Below are positions 8,583 through 20,200 of a stretch of DNA of 64,000 nt, piece after piece. Position 1 is the first letter of the stretch. Every line of letters begins with the position of its first letter. Origin of the DNA: a virus; IMG/VR virus record IMGVR_UViG_3300009505_000013, positions 1-64,000 of that record; one strand, written 5' to 3'. A program made the translations under genes and the position numbers. The notes beneath the pieces were generated by a model, which made no database searches, had not been told where the DNA came from, and worked only from the letters and a program-made list of their open reading frames with translations.

Positions 8583-9149
8583 ATGATAAATAATTTTAAA
8601 AAACCTAATTTAAATGCTCCAAGATATAGGCAAAAAAGATTAGGTATATTAAATGAAGAAACATATAGAGAGTTTAAAGATAAGAAACCTTTATACTCTG
8701 AGATAGATAATAAGAAATTAAAGTTAATAATTAAAACATATAATGAAAATTTATGGAAGGCAGCAATATCTAATAGAGACGGAGTAGAATTACCAGATTC
8801 ATTGGGGTATTTGTTTATTGGAACATGTCCTAATTCACAATCTGTTAATACTGATTATGCTCTGTCAAAAAAATATGGCAAGGTCTTACAGAATAAAAAT
8901 TGGGAAACGGATGGTAATATAGGTAAAATATTTTATACAAACTGGTCTGCAAAATATAGATTTAAGAATAGAGATTTATGGAGATTTAAAGCTTGTAGAA
9001 ATTTTAAAAGATCAGTTGCTAAACATTACCCTTTAAATTGGACAAAGTATGTGGTTATGAAAAATAAATATAGAGTAGCACATCTTTATGATGAGCAAGC
9101 AGAAAAAACCAAACATGCTCTAAAAAAGTATAATGAATTTGAAATATAA
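8583..9149 (+). CDS. Unknown basic/aromatic protein, 188 aa, first gene of tail unit
   Basis: I do not recognise the family. The protein is rich in Lys, Asn, Tyr and Trp (for example NWSAKYRFKNRDLWRFKACRNFKRS) with a short hydrophobic strand (LGYLFIGTCPN) and no membrane segment or signal peptide. It begins what looks like a long unit reading into the ring proteins (5-nt gap to the next gene), with a terminator and promoter-like motif just upstream. Position suggests a tail or head-tail assembly role, or a DNA-associated virion protein. Confident that it is a gene, not what it does. Confidence 0.75.
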   Translation: MINNFKKPNLNAPRYRQKRLGILNEETYREFKDKKPLYSEIDNKKLKLIIKTYNENLWKAAISNRDGVELPDSLGYLFIGTCPNSQSVNTDYALSKKYGKVLQNKNWETDGNIGKIFYTNWSAKYRFKNRDLWRFKACRNFKRSVAKHYPLNWTKYVVMKNKYRVAHLYDEQAEKTKHALKKYNEFEI

Positions 9150-9154
9150 ATAAC

Positions 9155-9829
9155 ATGTCAACAATAGCAGAAGTAGTATCAAGAATAAGAGGTCAGGTTA
9201 AAGCCGAGGTACAGGATGCATTTATTACAGATAGATATATTTATAGTTTGGTTGAAAAGTTTGCTCAAGTTTTAATGAGAAGGCAAGACTATGCAAACAA
9301 GCTAATGAAGTTTAATTCTGTTTGGAAAACATTACCTTATGTAGAATTAATAGAAGTAGATAAAGTTGAAGCAGGATGTAGTGGAATTCAAAGTGGATGT
9401 ACTATAAAACGTACAAAACATAGACTTCCTGATATGATAGAAGGTTACTGGGGTCCATTGATCCGTACTATTAGTTCTATAGATGGATCACAAGAGTTAC
9501 AGGCAACTCAGCCTGGAACATACACATCAATGACAAAGACAACAAGCTTTAGATATAATAAGACATTATATTTCTGGTGGTTAGATGGTTATATATATTC
9601 TCCTAATATTGCATGGGATGCATTAAAAGTAGAAGGAGTTTTTAATTCTGATATAACCAGATGGAACTGTGATACTGAAGATGACTGTACGCCAAGATAT
9701 GAACAACCTATTTATATTCCAGAAGCATTATTTGCTGAAATAGAAGCATCAGTTATTCAAACTATGATGGGCACAATGCAAATCCCTTCTGAGGATTCAG
9801 ACAACAAACGTAATATAAATAGACAATAA
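9155..9829 (+). CDS. Probable tail/neck ring protein 1, 224 aa
   Basis: The N-terminus (RIRGQVKAEVQDAFITDRYIYSLVEKFAQVLMRR) has the form common in the first ring or tail-tubular protein of crAss-like and related podophages, where a D-x-x-[FI]-[TS]-x-R-x-[IL]-[WY] segment leads into helices with Leu/Arg. The middle is beta-rich with four Cys, some in CSGIQSGC. It overlaps the next gene at TAATG (9827-9831), so the two are translationally coupled, as expected for paired ring proteins upstream of the muzzle gene. Assignment rests on motif style, size and gene order; structure prediction would test it. Confidence 0.6.
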   Translation: MSTIAEVVSRIRGQVKAEVQDAFITDRYIYSLVEKFAQVLMRRQDYANKLMKFNSVWKTLPYVELIEVDKVEAGCSGIQSGCTIKRTKHRLPDMIEGYWGPLIRTISSIDGSQELQATQPGTYTSMTKTTSFRYNKTLYFWWLDGYIYSPNIAWDALKVEGVFNSDITRWNCDTEDDCTPRYEQPIYIPEALFAEIEASVIQTMMGTMQIPSEDSDNKRNINRQ

Positions 9830-10788
9830 TGGGAGTATCAAATAAATATAGAACATTCAGTCAATTGATGGAAGATGTTTCCATTGATTTTTCTAATTAT
9901 GCATTAGAAGGCATGATAGAACCTCAACAACTCATTAAAGTTGCAACACGGGTTAATTATGATTTAGGATTAAAAATACATAGAACAAAGCAAACAGTCA
10001 TAGATGTAGAACATGGTAAAGCACAATTACCTATGGATTTTGCATATATAAATTATGCATTTAGATGTGGATCATATACAGTAAATAATTCTATGCCATC
10101 TGGAACACATGTAGAAACATTTAATGATGTGCCTTATGTACCAGCACCTTCAGAGAAAGCACCATGTAGTACAGACGACACATGTAAAGATGTTTGTGTT
10201 ATTAAAACATGTAATGATACTGATAGCTATCAATTAGTACAAAGAGTTGGTCCTAGTCAATACAGACAGTTTAGTAGTTGGACACAATTGAGGATAAGTA
10301 ATGTAAATGATCCAACATGTTTTTGTCCTGGTCTAGGTGCTCAAGCATTAGACATAGCAGAAATAAAAGACGGATTTTTGATAACTACATTTAAAACTGG
10401 GAAAGTATATATAAGTTACCAGGGCTCTATGGAAAATGCTGATGGAGATTTATTAGTATTGGATCAACCATATTGTAATGAATATTATGAATATGCTTTA
10501 AAACAAAGAATATTAGAAAATATGGTTTGGCAAGGAGAAAATGTTTCTCAGCAATTAGGTTTAGTAGAACAAAGATTAAGAGCTGCTAGAAATAATGCTT
10601 TGAGTTTTGTTAATACACCAGACTTTAGAGAGATGAGAAAAATGTGGGAGGTTAATAGAAGAGCACAATATCATAATTATTATAATATGTTCTTAAGCTA
10701 TGCTCCTGTTAATCCAAGGTTAGCCGGTCCAGCTGTTGTTAGTAGTGATGGTACTTCATCAACTACTTCTACATCAACTTGTAATTAA
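9829..10788 (+). CDS. Probable tail/neck ring protein 2, 319 aa
   Basis: It starts within the stop codon of the previous gene (TAATG). N-terminal helices (KYRTFSQLMEDVSIDFSNYALEGMIEPQQLIKVATRVNYDLGLKI) precede beta strands, and a stretch near residues 200-260 (GKVYISYQGSMENADGDLLVLDQPYCNEYYEYALKQRIL) matches the style of tail-tubular/ring proteins: short beta-hairpin, a P-x-x-[ND]-x-Y-Y-E-[YF] turn, then helices. The C-terminus is a Ser/Thr-rich tail. It lies directly before the muzzle-like gene. Function inferred from architecture and order. Confidence 0.6.
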   Translation: MGVSNKYRTFSQLMEDVSIDFSNYALEGMIEPQQLIKVATRVNYDLGLKIHRTKQTVIDVEHGKAQLPMDFAYINYAFRCGSYTVNNSMPSGTHVETFNDVPYVPAPSEKAPCSTDDTCKDVCVIKTCNDTDSYQLVQRVGPSQYRQFSSWTQLRISNVNDPTCFCPGLGAQALDIAEIKDGFLITTFKTGKVYISYQGSMENADGDLLVLDQPYCNEYYEYALKQRILENMVWQGENVSQQLGLVEQRLRAARNNALSFVNTPDFREMRKMWEVNRRAQYHNYYNMFLSYAPVNPRLAGPAVVSSDGTSSTTSTSTCN

Positions 10789-10807
10789 TTAACAACATTT
10801 ATTGGTA

Positions 10808-13800
10808 ATGGCAAAAAAGAAGGCAACATCTAAATCAAAAGCACCAACACAAAGGAAAGCACCTCAAAGGAAAAATAGCTCCTCTGTTTCAACAAACACA
10901 TTCTCAAAAGGAATGAACAAGGATATTACGCCCTCATTTGAGCCTAATAATTCTTGGTATCATGCAATAAATGCTGCAAATAATAGTAGTGATGGTGACA
11001 TAGGTGTTATTGGTAATGAGCCAGCTAATTTACAATGCGGAGTAATACCTTATACAATTATAGGTGCAATACATAGATATGCAGATGAATGGGTTGTATA
11101 TTCAACTGATGGTATTAGTAGTGAGATAGGAAGATTTGATGATAGTGAATGTAAATATGAAGTTATAGTAAATGACCCATGTTTAAATTTTAAAAAGAAA
11201 CATTTAATTACAGGGGCAGCAAAAGAAAATTTTGATTGTACCTGGCAAGTATATTGGGATGATGGTCTTAATCCATCACGCTCAATGAATATTGACAATG
11301 TACCTTATATTCAAGAACTTGTTTCAGGACCTGATCTTGATGGTGAACCTTGTGTTATATATGAGGACACAACTTTTTTAGATTGTGAAAAGATAAGGTT
11401 ACATCCTTTAGTTGATACTCCATGTCTACAACTTACAAAAGCTACTGATGGAGGTACTTTATTAAATGGAGCATATCAAGCTTATATAGCTTATACAGAA
11501 AATGATCAGGTTATATCAGACTATATAGGTATATCTAATATCCAGACTTTATGGTCACATAGAGGTAGTGGTGGTTCATTAGATATTGCATTAAGCAATT
11601 TAGACAAAGATTATTTTTATTTTGATTTAGTTCTTTTGATAAGACAACAAGGTCAAATATATACAAAAAGAATAGGTAACTACAGTACTGAAGTTGCTAG
11701 TATTAATATAGATTATATTGATCAAGCATTAATATCTATTTCATTTGAAGATTTATTTAGACAATCTCCTTTGTATGAAAAATCAGAAGCCATGTATGTG
11801 GTAAATGATTATTTAATTAGACAAGGACCAACTGAGCAGTTTGATTTTAATTATCAGCCTTTGGCTAATAACATTAGAACAAACTGGGTTATAAATGAAG
11901 TTACTCAAGATTATTATATAAATGCCGGCAACAAGATTGGGTTTATGCGTGATGAGCAATATGCCTTTTTTATAAGATGGATATATAATACTGGAGAAAG
12001 ATCTTCATCCTATCACATACCAGGCAGAGGTCCTCAGGATTATACTTTGCCTAATGGGGTAGATGAAAATGAAAGAGAAATTATATATGGTACTAATGTA
12101 TTAGATCCAGCAGGTGACCCAGTATTTAAAGTTTATAATACAGCTTCAGGTGGTGCTGTACCAATAGAACCTCAGCCTGATGGTAGTAATATTATAGCTA
12201 GGGGTCAAATGGGTTATTGGGAATCAACAGAAAGATATCCTGATAAAACTCCAGAAATTTGGAATTCAAGTTCACACACTTGGTCAAATGAGTTTGATCC
12301 TAGTGCTGAATTATGTGGTGAGTTTATTAGGCATCACAAAATGCCTAGTGAAATGATAGATCCTCTATTAACTATATCTGATAATAATGATAGTGGTATA
12401 CGTATTTTAGGGGTGGAGTTTTCAAATATAAAAAGACCATTATATAATGATGGCACACCAATTTTAAATATTCAGGGTTATGAAGTATTAAGAGGTTCAA
12501 GGTTAGGAAACAAAACTGTTCTTGCAAAAGGTATGTTTAAAAACATGCGTAAGTATGATGTACCAGCTGATCAAAATTTATTAGGTAATGCACAAGGTTT
12601 GTATCCTAATTACCCATATAATGATTTAAGGTGTGATGTATATCATACTACACATAGAAGAACAGAAGGATGTGATCCTGGTGTACAAGCATCAGTTCAA
12701 GAGTACAATGCATTATGTGGTTTTACTGAAGATGTATTTACATTCCACTCACCTGATTTAATGTTTACTAAACCATATTTAAATGCATATGAAACTGTAT
12801 TCTATGGTCAGATAAATGGTAAAGCACAAGGTGGTTTTATACCTTCTGAAAAACATCCACAGCAAAAACTACTTAGAAATATTACATCATATTTATCTGC
12901 TATTATAGGTATTGGTTATGCCTTTAGAAATATTAATGGTACACCAGATACTAAAGCTTTACCTACTCAGGCTATTAATAATGCATTTCCTGAATGGTTG
13001 CTTAAATTTAAAAATCTTAACATCACTGAATTTTTAACTGCAACAGTAGTTACACCAGGTGGTGGTGGTACTTCAACAGATAGTTTTAATGCTAGTGGTG
13101 GTGGTACAGATAATACTGGGCAAAATAATACTAATAATCAAAAAGGTCCTGATGCAGAAACTGGTGCACATGATGCAATTAATAATTATGTTAATACACA
13201 AACTTCTGGTGGAGGACCATTTAATATATTAAATTTTCTTGGAGAATTATTTGGTGATGGAGTAGATAACTTATTACAAGGTCTAGGTGTTGATAATACA
13301 TTAAAAGATAGATTAGAAGAACAAGCAATAGACAATATTGAAGCAACTACACAAGGGCCACAGAATGGTATGGGTCTTATGGGTGGTGGTGCTCAGCAAG
13401 GTGTTACTTTAGACAGCTCAGAGTCAAACTTATCAAGAGTATTTAGAATAGCAATGTCTACTACAATGCTACAGAAAAACATTGCTGTTGGAGGACAAGA
13501 AATTATTGATCTTATTTATAATTTAACTAGTTTTGAAGAACACACTTTAAAATACAACTCACATGGATTTTATAGTAACTTTAGTGCTGGTTCAATAAAT
13601 ACCACATATAGAACTTTAAATGAAGCTGCAAACTATATTGGTTCATCATTTCAAACATTTGATCAAAATCAATATAAAATAAATAATTTATTTAGACCAA
13701 ACACAGTTGCAGTATCTACAGTAGATCCTATTGATTCTAGCCTTTATGCAGTTCAAGATAATTCAAGATTTACATTAGGTGGATATTGTCCATCTAACAC

Positions 13801-16800
13801 AAATGCTGCTTCAGGAGTCAATTGGCTAGATGTAGAAAACAGATTATTAAATCCAGAAGGTCCATGGGGATCAAATATATCTGCACTTTACGGTGCACTT
13901 AAATTTAATATGGATAATCAATATGGTCAACTTGATGGTATTAAGCAAGTTCAAATGAGAGGTTGTGTTAATAATCTTGATCAAACAAATCCTGTAGACT
14001 TTAAGTATACCAGCTCACCTGTATTTAGTGGTGATGTATTTATTGGTAGATATACTGAGAAATGTATAATGCCTTTATTTACAGATTTTTTAATAGGGCA
14101 ATATGATGGTTATCCATTTGATTATTTTTTAAGATATAATATTCCTTATCCAAGATATTGGGTTAATAGTAGAAAGTATGATTTAGGATCATTAGCAGAG
14201 TTGGTATCTACATTTGGTTTAAGTGGTATATTTAATCCAAATAGTAATGATTTACCAAATGACTATTACTATTTAGATAGAGGTGCTACTTGTGGATGGG
14301 ACTTTTTTCCTTTAACTCTTTTTAATACGGATAATTTAAATTATACTTTTGCAATGAATCATGCATACATGTATACTCATGTGAATGGTATAAATGATTT
14401 TTATGTTGAGACAGAAATTAATATAGCTTATAGAGATTGGGAAGAACCTAAAGAAAGAAGGTTTTATGATACATATGAATATAATGATTTAGGAGATTTA
14501 TTTCATGCTGAGATACAGAAGTTTGATAATTTTTATAAGTATGATGAATCACTTAGCCCATCAAAGTTTATAACACAAAACACAAACTTTGCTGAGATAC
14601 AACCAAGAGACTATAACCCTTTGGTTGCAGAAACTTGTTATACAGCTTACCCAAAGAGATTAATCTATTCTTTACAAGCTAATGAAGAAGATAGAAAAGA
14701 TTATTGGAGACAATATTTATTTGCTAACTATAAAGATTTTAAAAATATAGTTTCAGTTATAAAACCATTTAATAAAAATGGGGCAGTAATATTTTTTCCA
14801 TATCAATCACCTCAAATGTTTGATGGATCTTTCCAATTAAAAACAGATGTAAATACATTAGTATCAGTAGGAGACGGGGCATTGTTTAAACAGAAGTTAA
14901 TGAATATAGTTAATTCTGATTTAAGCAATGAATATGGATCATTGGAAAGTCAGAGAGGTATTATAAATACACCAGCTGGATTATTTTATATTTCTCAAGC
15001 TCAAGGTAAGATATTCCAATTTACACCTGGTAAAGGATTAAATGCTATATCTAATCAAGGTATGAAATGGTGGTTTAATAAATATTTACCATCAAGGTTT
15101 ATAAAACAATTTCCACAATCAGAAGGTACAGAATGGGTTGACAATCCTGTAGTAGGAGTAGGTTGTCAAGTTATGTATGATCCTAATGATGATATAGTCT
15201 ATTTTATGAAGAAAGATTTTTCATTAAAATCTGAGTGGGCTAATAAAGCAACATTTTCTGATGATTTAAGTTTACCAGTAAGGATTGATGTACCTTGGCA
15301 AGTAAAGGATATACCTGTAGCTATAGGTGATCCAATTTATTTTAATGATTGTTCTTGGACTATAAGTTATGACATTAAAGCTAACGCATGGATATCATTC
15401 CACGACTGGCATCCTGAGTTTGCATTACCAAGTATTAATCATTTCTTTACTACTAAAACAATTGATAGTGAAGTACCTATTTGCCCTCCAGGATATACAT
15501 TTAATTCTACAACAGGTCAATGTGAAAACATTATAAATATTACTGAGCCACAAACAGTGACAGTAGAAGATATACCTGCAACAGTTACAGGTGGTCCACA
15601 AAATTGTTTATTAGATATTGTAATTGCTATAGATGCATCTGGTAGTACAGGTAATCCAAACCCTGGTCAAAACAGTTTAGCAGATGGAGAATTAACATGG
15701 TTGGTGGCTTTTATAGATGATCCTGCTATACAAGCAGCATTAACTGCAAATACTATGCAGATAGGGTTTTTAGCTTGGGCAACTGGTTCAGCTCAAGCAA
15801 ATCCAACTGGTACAGGAGAGTCTATGTTAGGAGCTGTTACTGGAGCTCAAGCAAGAACATGGTTTCAAAATAACTGGACAAGTCAAAATGGTATAGGTGG
15901 TCAGACCAATGCACAACTTGCAAGAAACAATGGATTAACACAGCTTAATAATAAAGCTGGATCAGCTTATGCTGCTAATTATCCAGCAAGAAGTGCTGAT
16001 CCTTTCTTTAGACAAATTTTAATTGTAGTAACAGATGGTAATGCAATTACTTCGGGTAACAACATATTAACTCCACAAAGTTTTAATTCTTTGCAAAGTG
16101 CAAATGTTATACCTGGAGCAGGTGGCCCAGTTAACCAAGAGTTGATGTCTGTGTTTGTAAGTCCAAATGCAAATGGTCCAGGTAATGCAACTATTATTGA
16201 TCAAATAACAGTTGGTGCTGGTGCAGGTCCTGCTAATGCATACTATAATCCAGGTCCTCCAATAACACCTGGACCAAATCAATTTATAATGAATGCAAGT
16301 GTTCCAGCATCATTGCAGGCTACAGCACAACAAATAGCAAATCAAGTTTGTACTATTCCATTTAGTTGTGATTGCCCAGCAGGCTATACACTAGTATATC
16401 CTAATGCTACTAATGGATTCTATACGGATGCTACAGGAACATGTGATGATATAAATCCACCTGTTTGTAGAAAGGTAGAGTGTGAGGATTGTCCTCCAGG
16501 ACCCGTAGGCACAACAACAACTACACTTGGAACTTGTCCAGATACATTTCCTGAATTAGGTTTAATAGGTGATCCTAATTGGGTTGATCCAACTCCGCCA
16601 GAATGTAATTACTACTATGCTGATTTTGTACAAGCTAACTATAAAGTAGGGTCATTTTGGAGACATAATGTTAGATGTGATTTATTTGCAAATTATTATG
16701 GTGATAATTATGCTTGGGAAGTAGAATTAATTAACAACACTGGTCAGCAAGTAAATACTATAAGAAGTATAGAATATCAATTAGAAACATATATATACAA

Positions 16801-17266
16801 AGGTGAGCCAGAGTATAATATGTGTGGTGGTGATAAATATGAAGATTTACTATTTAACTTTGATAAAGCTATTATTTATAATAATGATCAGGTATCAGGT
16901 TTATTAAATATTACTTCACAGCCATTTAATAATCCATGGGGTGAATTAACATACCCCATAGTAACTGCTAATGATATGACAGTGTTAGCATCTAAAGTAG
17001 AACATAAATTTAGAATAAACCAATTCTGGGATATTACTAATGATAGAGGTGAGTTTACTAATGCAGAGCAATCTGTCTTTAACACTCAATGCAATGGGTA
17101 TACTAGACCACTAAACCAAACAAATCTTAATTACTTTAAACCTGAAACTCAAAGAAAAAAGTTTAGACATTATTCTAATCATGTTTTACTTAGAAGACAA
17201 GTATCAGGAAATAAAAAAATGCTATTAAGATTAGAGAATACTAAATTATTATTATCACAGAGATAA
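10808..17266 (+). CDS. Giant tail muzzle/stabilisation-like protein with inserted VWA, 2152 aa
   Basis: The start chosen is ATG 10808 (MAKKKATSKSK), not the in-frame TTG at 10802. After a basic, disordered N-terminus comes NTFSKGMNKDITPSFEPNNS, YHAINAANN and GVIGNEPAN: the standard opening of crAss-like stabilisation or muzzle proteins (KGMNxDxxPxxxPxGxYxxAxN). Residues ~750-880 are a Gly/Asn/Thr low-complexity insert. Residues ~1600-1850 are a VWA domain with a complete MIDAS (D1609-x-S-x-S1613, T1700, D1743 in VVTDGN), flanked on both sides by Cys hairpins beginning CPPGYT and CPAGYT. The C-terminal ~240 residues resume the tail fold (YADFVQANYKVGSFWRHNVRCDLF). In crAss-like phages the muzzle closes the tail tip, so the VWA could project outward as an adhesin. 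It is probably much larger than usual for this role. Confidence 0.8.
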   Translation: MAKKKATSKSKAPTQRKAPQRKNSSSVSTNTFSKGMNKDITPSFEPNNSWYHAINAANNSSDGDIGVIGNEPANLQCGVIPYTIIGAIHRYADEWVVYSTDGISSEIGRFDDSECKYEVIVNDPCLNFKKKHLITGAAKENFDCTWQVYWDDGLNPSRSMNIDNVPYIQELVSGPDLDGEPCVIYEDTTFLDCEKIRLHPLVDTPCLQLTKATDGGTLLNGAYQAYIAYTENDQVISDYIGISNIQTLWSHRGSGGSLDIALSNLDKDYFYFDLVLLIRQQGQIYTKRIGNYSTEVASINIDYIDQALISISFEDLFRQSPLYEKSEAMYVVNDYLIRQGPTEQFDFNYQPLANNIRTNWVINEVTQDYYINAGNKIGFMRDEQYAFFIRWIYNTGERSSSYHIPGRGPQDYTLPNGVDENEREIIYGTNVLDPAGDPVFKVYNTASGGAVPIEPQPDGSNIIARGQMGYWESTERYPDKTPEIWNSSSHTWSNEFDPSAELCGEFIRHHKMPSEMIDPLLTISDNNDSGIRILGVEFSNIKRPLYNDGTPILNIQGYEVLRGSRLGNKTVLAKGMFKNMRKYDVPADQNLLGNAQGLYPNYPYNDLRCDVYHTTHRRTEGCDPGVQASVQEYNALCGFTEDVFTFHSPDLMFTKPYLNAYETVFYGQINGKAQGGFIPSEKHPQQKLLRNITSYLSAIIGIGYAFRNINGTPDTKALPTQAINNAFPEWLLKFKNLNITEFLTATVVTPGGGGTSTDSFNASGGGTDNTGQNNTNNQKGPDAETGAHDAINNYVNTQTSGGGPFNILNFLGELFGDGVDNLLQGLGVDNTLKDRLEEQAIDNIEATTQGPQNGMGLMGGGAQQGVTLDSSESNLSRVFRIAMSTTMLQKNIAVGGQEIIDLIYNLTSFEEHTLKYNSHGFYSNFSAGSINTTYRTLNEAANYIGSSFQTFDQNQYKINNLFRPNTVAVSTVDPIDSSLYAVQDNSRFTLGGYCPSNTNAASGVNWLDVENRLLNPEGPWGSNISALYGALKFNMDNQYGQLDGIKQVQMRGCVNNLDQTNPVDFKYTSSPVFSGDVFIGRYTEKCIMPLFTDFLIGQYDGYPFDYFLRYNIPYPRYWVNSRKYDLGSLAELVSTFGLSGIFNPNSNDLPNDYYYLDRGATCGWDFFPLTLFNTDNLNYTFAMNHAYMYTHVNGINDFYVETEINIAYRDWEEPKERRFYDTYEYNDLGDLFHAEIQKFDNFYKYDESLSPSKFITQNTNFAEIQPRDYNPLVAETCYTAYPKRLIYSLQANEEDRKDYWRQYLFANYKDFKNIVSVIKPFNKNGAVIFFPYQSPQMFDGSFQLKTDVNTLVSVGDGALFKQKLMNIVNSDLSNEYGSLESQRGIINTPAGLFYISQAQGKIFQFTPGKGLNAISNQGMKWWFNKYLPSRFIKQFPQSEGTEWVDNPVVGVGCQVMYDPNDDIVYFMKKDFSLKSEWANKATFSDDLSLPVRIDVPWQVKDIPVAIGDPIYFNDCSWTISYDIKANAWISFHDWHPEFALPSINHFFTTKTIDSEVPICPPGYTFNSTTGQCENIINITEPQTVTVEDIPATVTGGPQNCLLDIVIAIDASGSTGNPNPGQNSLADGELTWLVAFIDDPAIQAALTANTMQIGFLAWATGSAQANPTGTGESMLGAVTGAQARTWFQNNWTSQNGIGGQTNAQLARNNGLTQLNNKAGSAYAANYPARSADPFFRQILIVVTDGNAITSGNNILTPQSFNSLQSANVIPGAGGPVNQELMSVFVSPNANGPGNATIIDQITVGAGAGPANAYYNPGPPITPGPNQFIMNASVPASLQATAQQIANQVCTIPFSCDCPAGYTLVYPNATNGFYTDATGTCDDINPPVCRKVECEDCPPGPVGTTTTTLGTCPDTFPELGLIGDPNWVDPTPPECNYYYADFVQANYKVGSFWRHNVRCDLFANYYGDNYAWEVELINNTGQQVNTIRSIEYQLETYIYKGEPEYNMCGGDKYEDLLFNFDKAIIYNNDQVSGLLNITSQPFNNPWGELTYPIVTANDMTVLASKVEHKFRINQFWDITNDRGEFTNAEQSVFNTQCNGYTRPLNQTNLNYFKPETQRKKFRHYSNHVLLRRQVSGNKKMLLRLENTKLLLSQR

Positions 17267-17267
17267 C

Positions 17268-20200
17268 ATGGGAAAGAAAAAAAGCATAGGATTGCCGGGT
17301 GGACCAAATGAGTTTTTACAAGATATAACACAATATATATCAGTAGAAGGTTATAAACGTTATAGTGATGATTTAAATAATCCATTTAATATAATTGACT
17401 CAGGCAATATAACTATGGAGGATGTAGACTTTCCAGTTATAGGTATAGATAACTTAGGTAATAGTCAAATGATGCAGCCAGGTATGAACTATCAGTTTCC
17501 AGGTGATCAAGTGTTTGAAGTACCTAAAGCTCAATATGGTGATGAGACAGTTCAGGAAGAGTTTGAAATAGATGATAGAACAGGTAAAATAAATACCAGG
17601 AAGGGTTATGATGAAGGTAAGCTTTTTGAATTTGCTAAAGACAAATATGAAAAGATAGATACTCAAAAGCAAAAAGATGATCTTCTATATAAATTGTCAA
17701 CACCAGCTTTTAGAGAAAGATATAAAAAAAATATATTTAATATAAGTGGAGAAAATTTATCTGATGAAGAATTAACATCTAGAATAAATTCACAAATTGA
17801 CTTTACGGCAGCTGGTCCAGACTTTGCTGTAAAGATGCCTTTTGTTACACACAGTTCAAACAAAGGTTATAAGAGAGGCATAACCCCTTTTATCTATCCT
17901 TTTTCTAGTAGTCAAGAACTTGACTATAGAAATGCTAGAGGTTTGTATCAGAAAAATTTTAATATTGATTATCCAGATGGTTCCACTCCAGATTTTCCTG
18001 AGTTTGATCAGTACTCATATTTAATTCAGTTAGCAGACAAGAGAGATCCTTATATTATGGGTGACCGTGATGTAGTACCTTTTGATAAAGAAAAGGGTAC
18101 TATAGTTCATGAATATGCACATTCATATAATACAGAGAATTCACCATTGTTTGAACCAGAAGGAGAAGACTTTACAGTAGTAGATAAAGGAAATACTTGG
18201 GAAAGAATACCTGGTAAAAGATATAAAAATTGGTTGTCTAATTTATTTGGTGAGGATTATTTTACTCAAGAAGGACAAAAATATGGTAGTTGGGCTATGA
18301 AACCTTGGGAGATAAGTTCTGTACGATCTGAGAATGAACAAAGTCTTAAAAATGCCAATATTTGGGATAACACTAAGGGTGAGTTTGGTGAAGGTAATTT
18401 AAATAAAATGTTAAGCAGTAGAAGATTTAACCCTGAAAGTGCAGCAAGAATGCATTTAGATAAGCTAGGTTATTCAGAGTTGGAAAGAATACAATATGGT
18501 ATCAAAAGACTTAAAATAGAGCAAGGGGATCTTAACGATGAAATAGCTGAGGCAAGACCTGGTTCACGTAATAATGATTTTATAATAAACAATATAATAA
18601 ATTCAGAATATGAACCGTCTATGGATATGGATACTTTTAATACTATATTTAATAGTAGTCAAAATGATTTAAAAGATAAACAAAAGTATTCTGATTATAA
18701 TTCTTTATTAGAAGATTACAATGGAAAAAACAAACGTAAAAAGAAAATAGCCACTAAAGTTTTAGATGTAATATATAGTGGGGTAAAAAATAAATTAAAT
18801 GAGGGATATACTGAAAAAAAGATAAACCTTCAAAATACTTTTGATGAAAAGAAAAAAGAAGTATTGCCTAAAATGAAAATGTATTTTAATGAAATAGCTG
18901 TAAATAATTCTGATCAACCTGAAATGGCTCAATATGGTGGTGCATTACCTAAAGCTCAAAAAGGAGCTACCATATCACAGTATAAAGAACCAGCTTGGTA
19001 TGAAAAAGCAGCAGACTATTTAGCAAATCCTTTTACTTCTTTTGGTTATAGTGTAAGAGGTGAAGATATTCCTGATGGATTAGATGTTAATAATCCTAAT
19101 AGAAATAACTTTGACATGGTTGTTGATATTTTAAATCCTTTTGCATGGTATCAGTATGGAGAAAATGCTGCTCAAGATTTTAAAGAAGAAGAGTATTTAA
19201 ATGCAACCTTTAACACCTTGGGTGCTTTACCCTTTATACCAGCATCTTTAGTAGCTGCAAAAAATCTTAAGACACCTTTACAAAAGATTGCAGCAAATAC
19301 AAGTAGGTCAATGAGCAATGCTAATGCAAATGTTAAGGGTAGAATTCCATCAGTAAGACCAAATTGGAGTAAATGGAATAAAGAAATACCAAATAATAAA
19401 TCTCTCATGGAAGAGTATAATGCTATTGAAAAAATTGGAAAAGCAGATGGTACATGGATGAAGAATCCAGATGGCTCTATGTTTAAAGGCACACCTGAGC
19501 AATGGGTACAGATAAGAAGTAGTAATTATAAAAAAGCTTTTCCAAATGCCCTTTTAGATGATAGTGGGTCTCCTTTAATAAACTATCATGGCAGTGGTAG
19601 TAAGTTTGATATCTTTGATGAAAGTAAATTTTATAGTGGTGAATATGGAAAGGGTGTTTATACAAGCACTGATAAAGAAGCTATACTCAAATCTTATGCT
19701 AATCCAAATAAAAATAGAACCAAAAAGATAGCTGGTAAGAGTGGGACTGATAAACCTACAGCAAATTTATATGAGCTTTATATTAATGCTAAAAATCCAC
19801 TCACTACTGATGATATTTTAGATTATAGAAACTTTGGTAAAATTATGGATAACTTACCTTCATTAGCTGATTGGAAAGCTAGTGATCTAGGAAAAAGGTT
19901 GATTAAACAAAATCAATGGCTTAAAACAGATGACGACATCATTAGTTTTATAAAAATGAATTTTCCTAGAAATCCAGTAAAAGAAAGTTTTATTGATCAA
20001 GGTGGAGATTTTTTAAGAGCTATAGACAGCCCTTTACAAGAAGGAGTAACTCCTTTTAATAATCAAATGAAATCATCAATAGGTAATAATGGTATGTTTG
20101 ATATGACTGATCCTAATATATACAAACAGAAAGGCGGTGAGTCTTTAGAAGAATACCAAGACAAAGGAGAAGTAGAGAAAAATCTAGATGCTATAAACAA

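Noticed and set aside
10802-10804. TTG start of the muzzle-like gene
   Set aside because: ATG at 10808 gives the usual MAKKK opening, and the other genes in the window use ATG.
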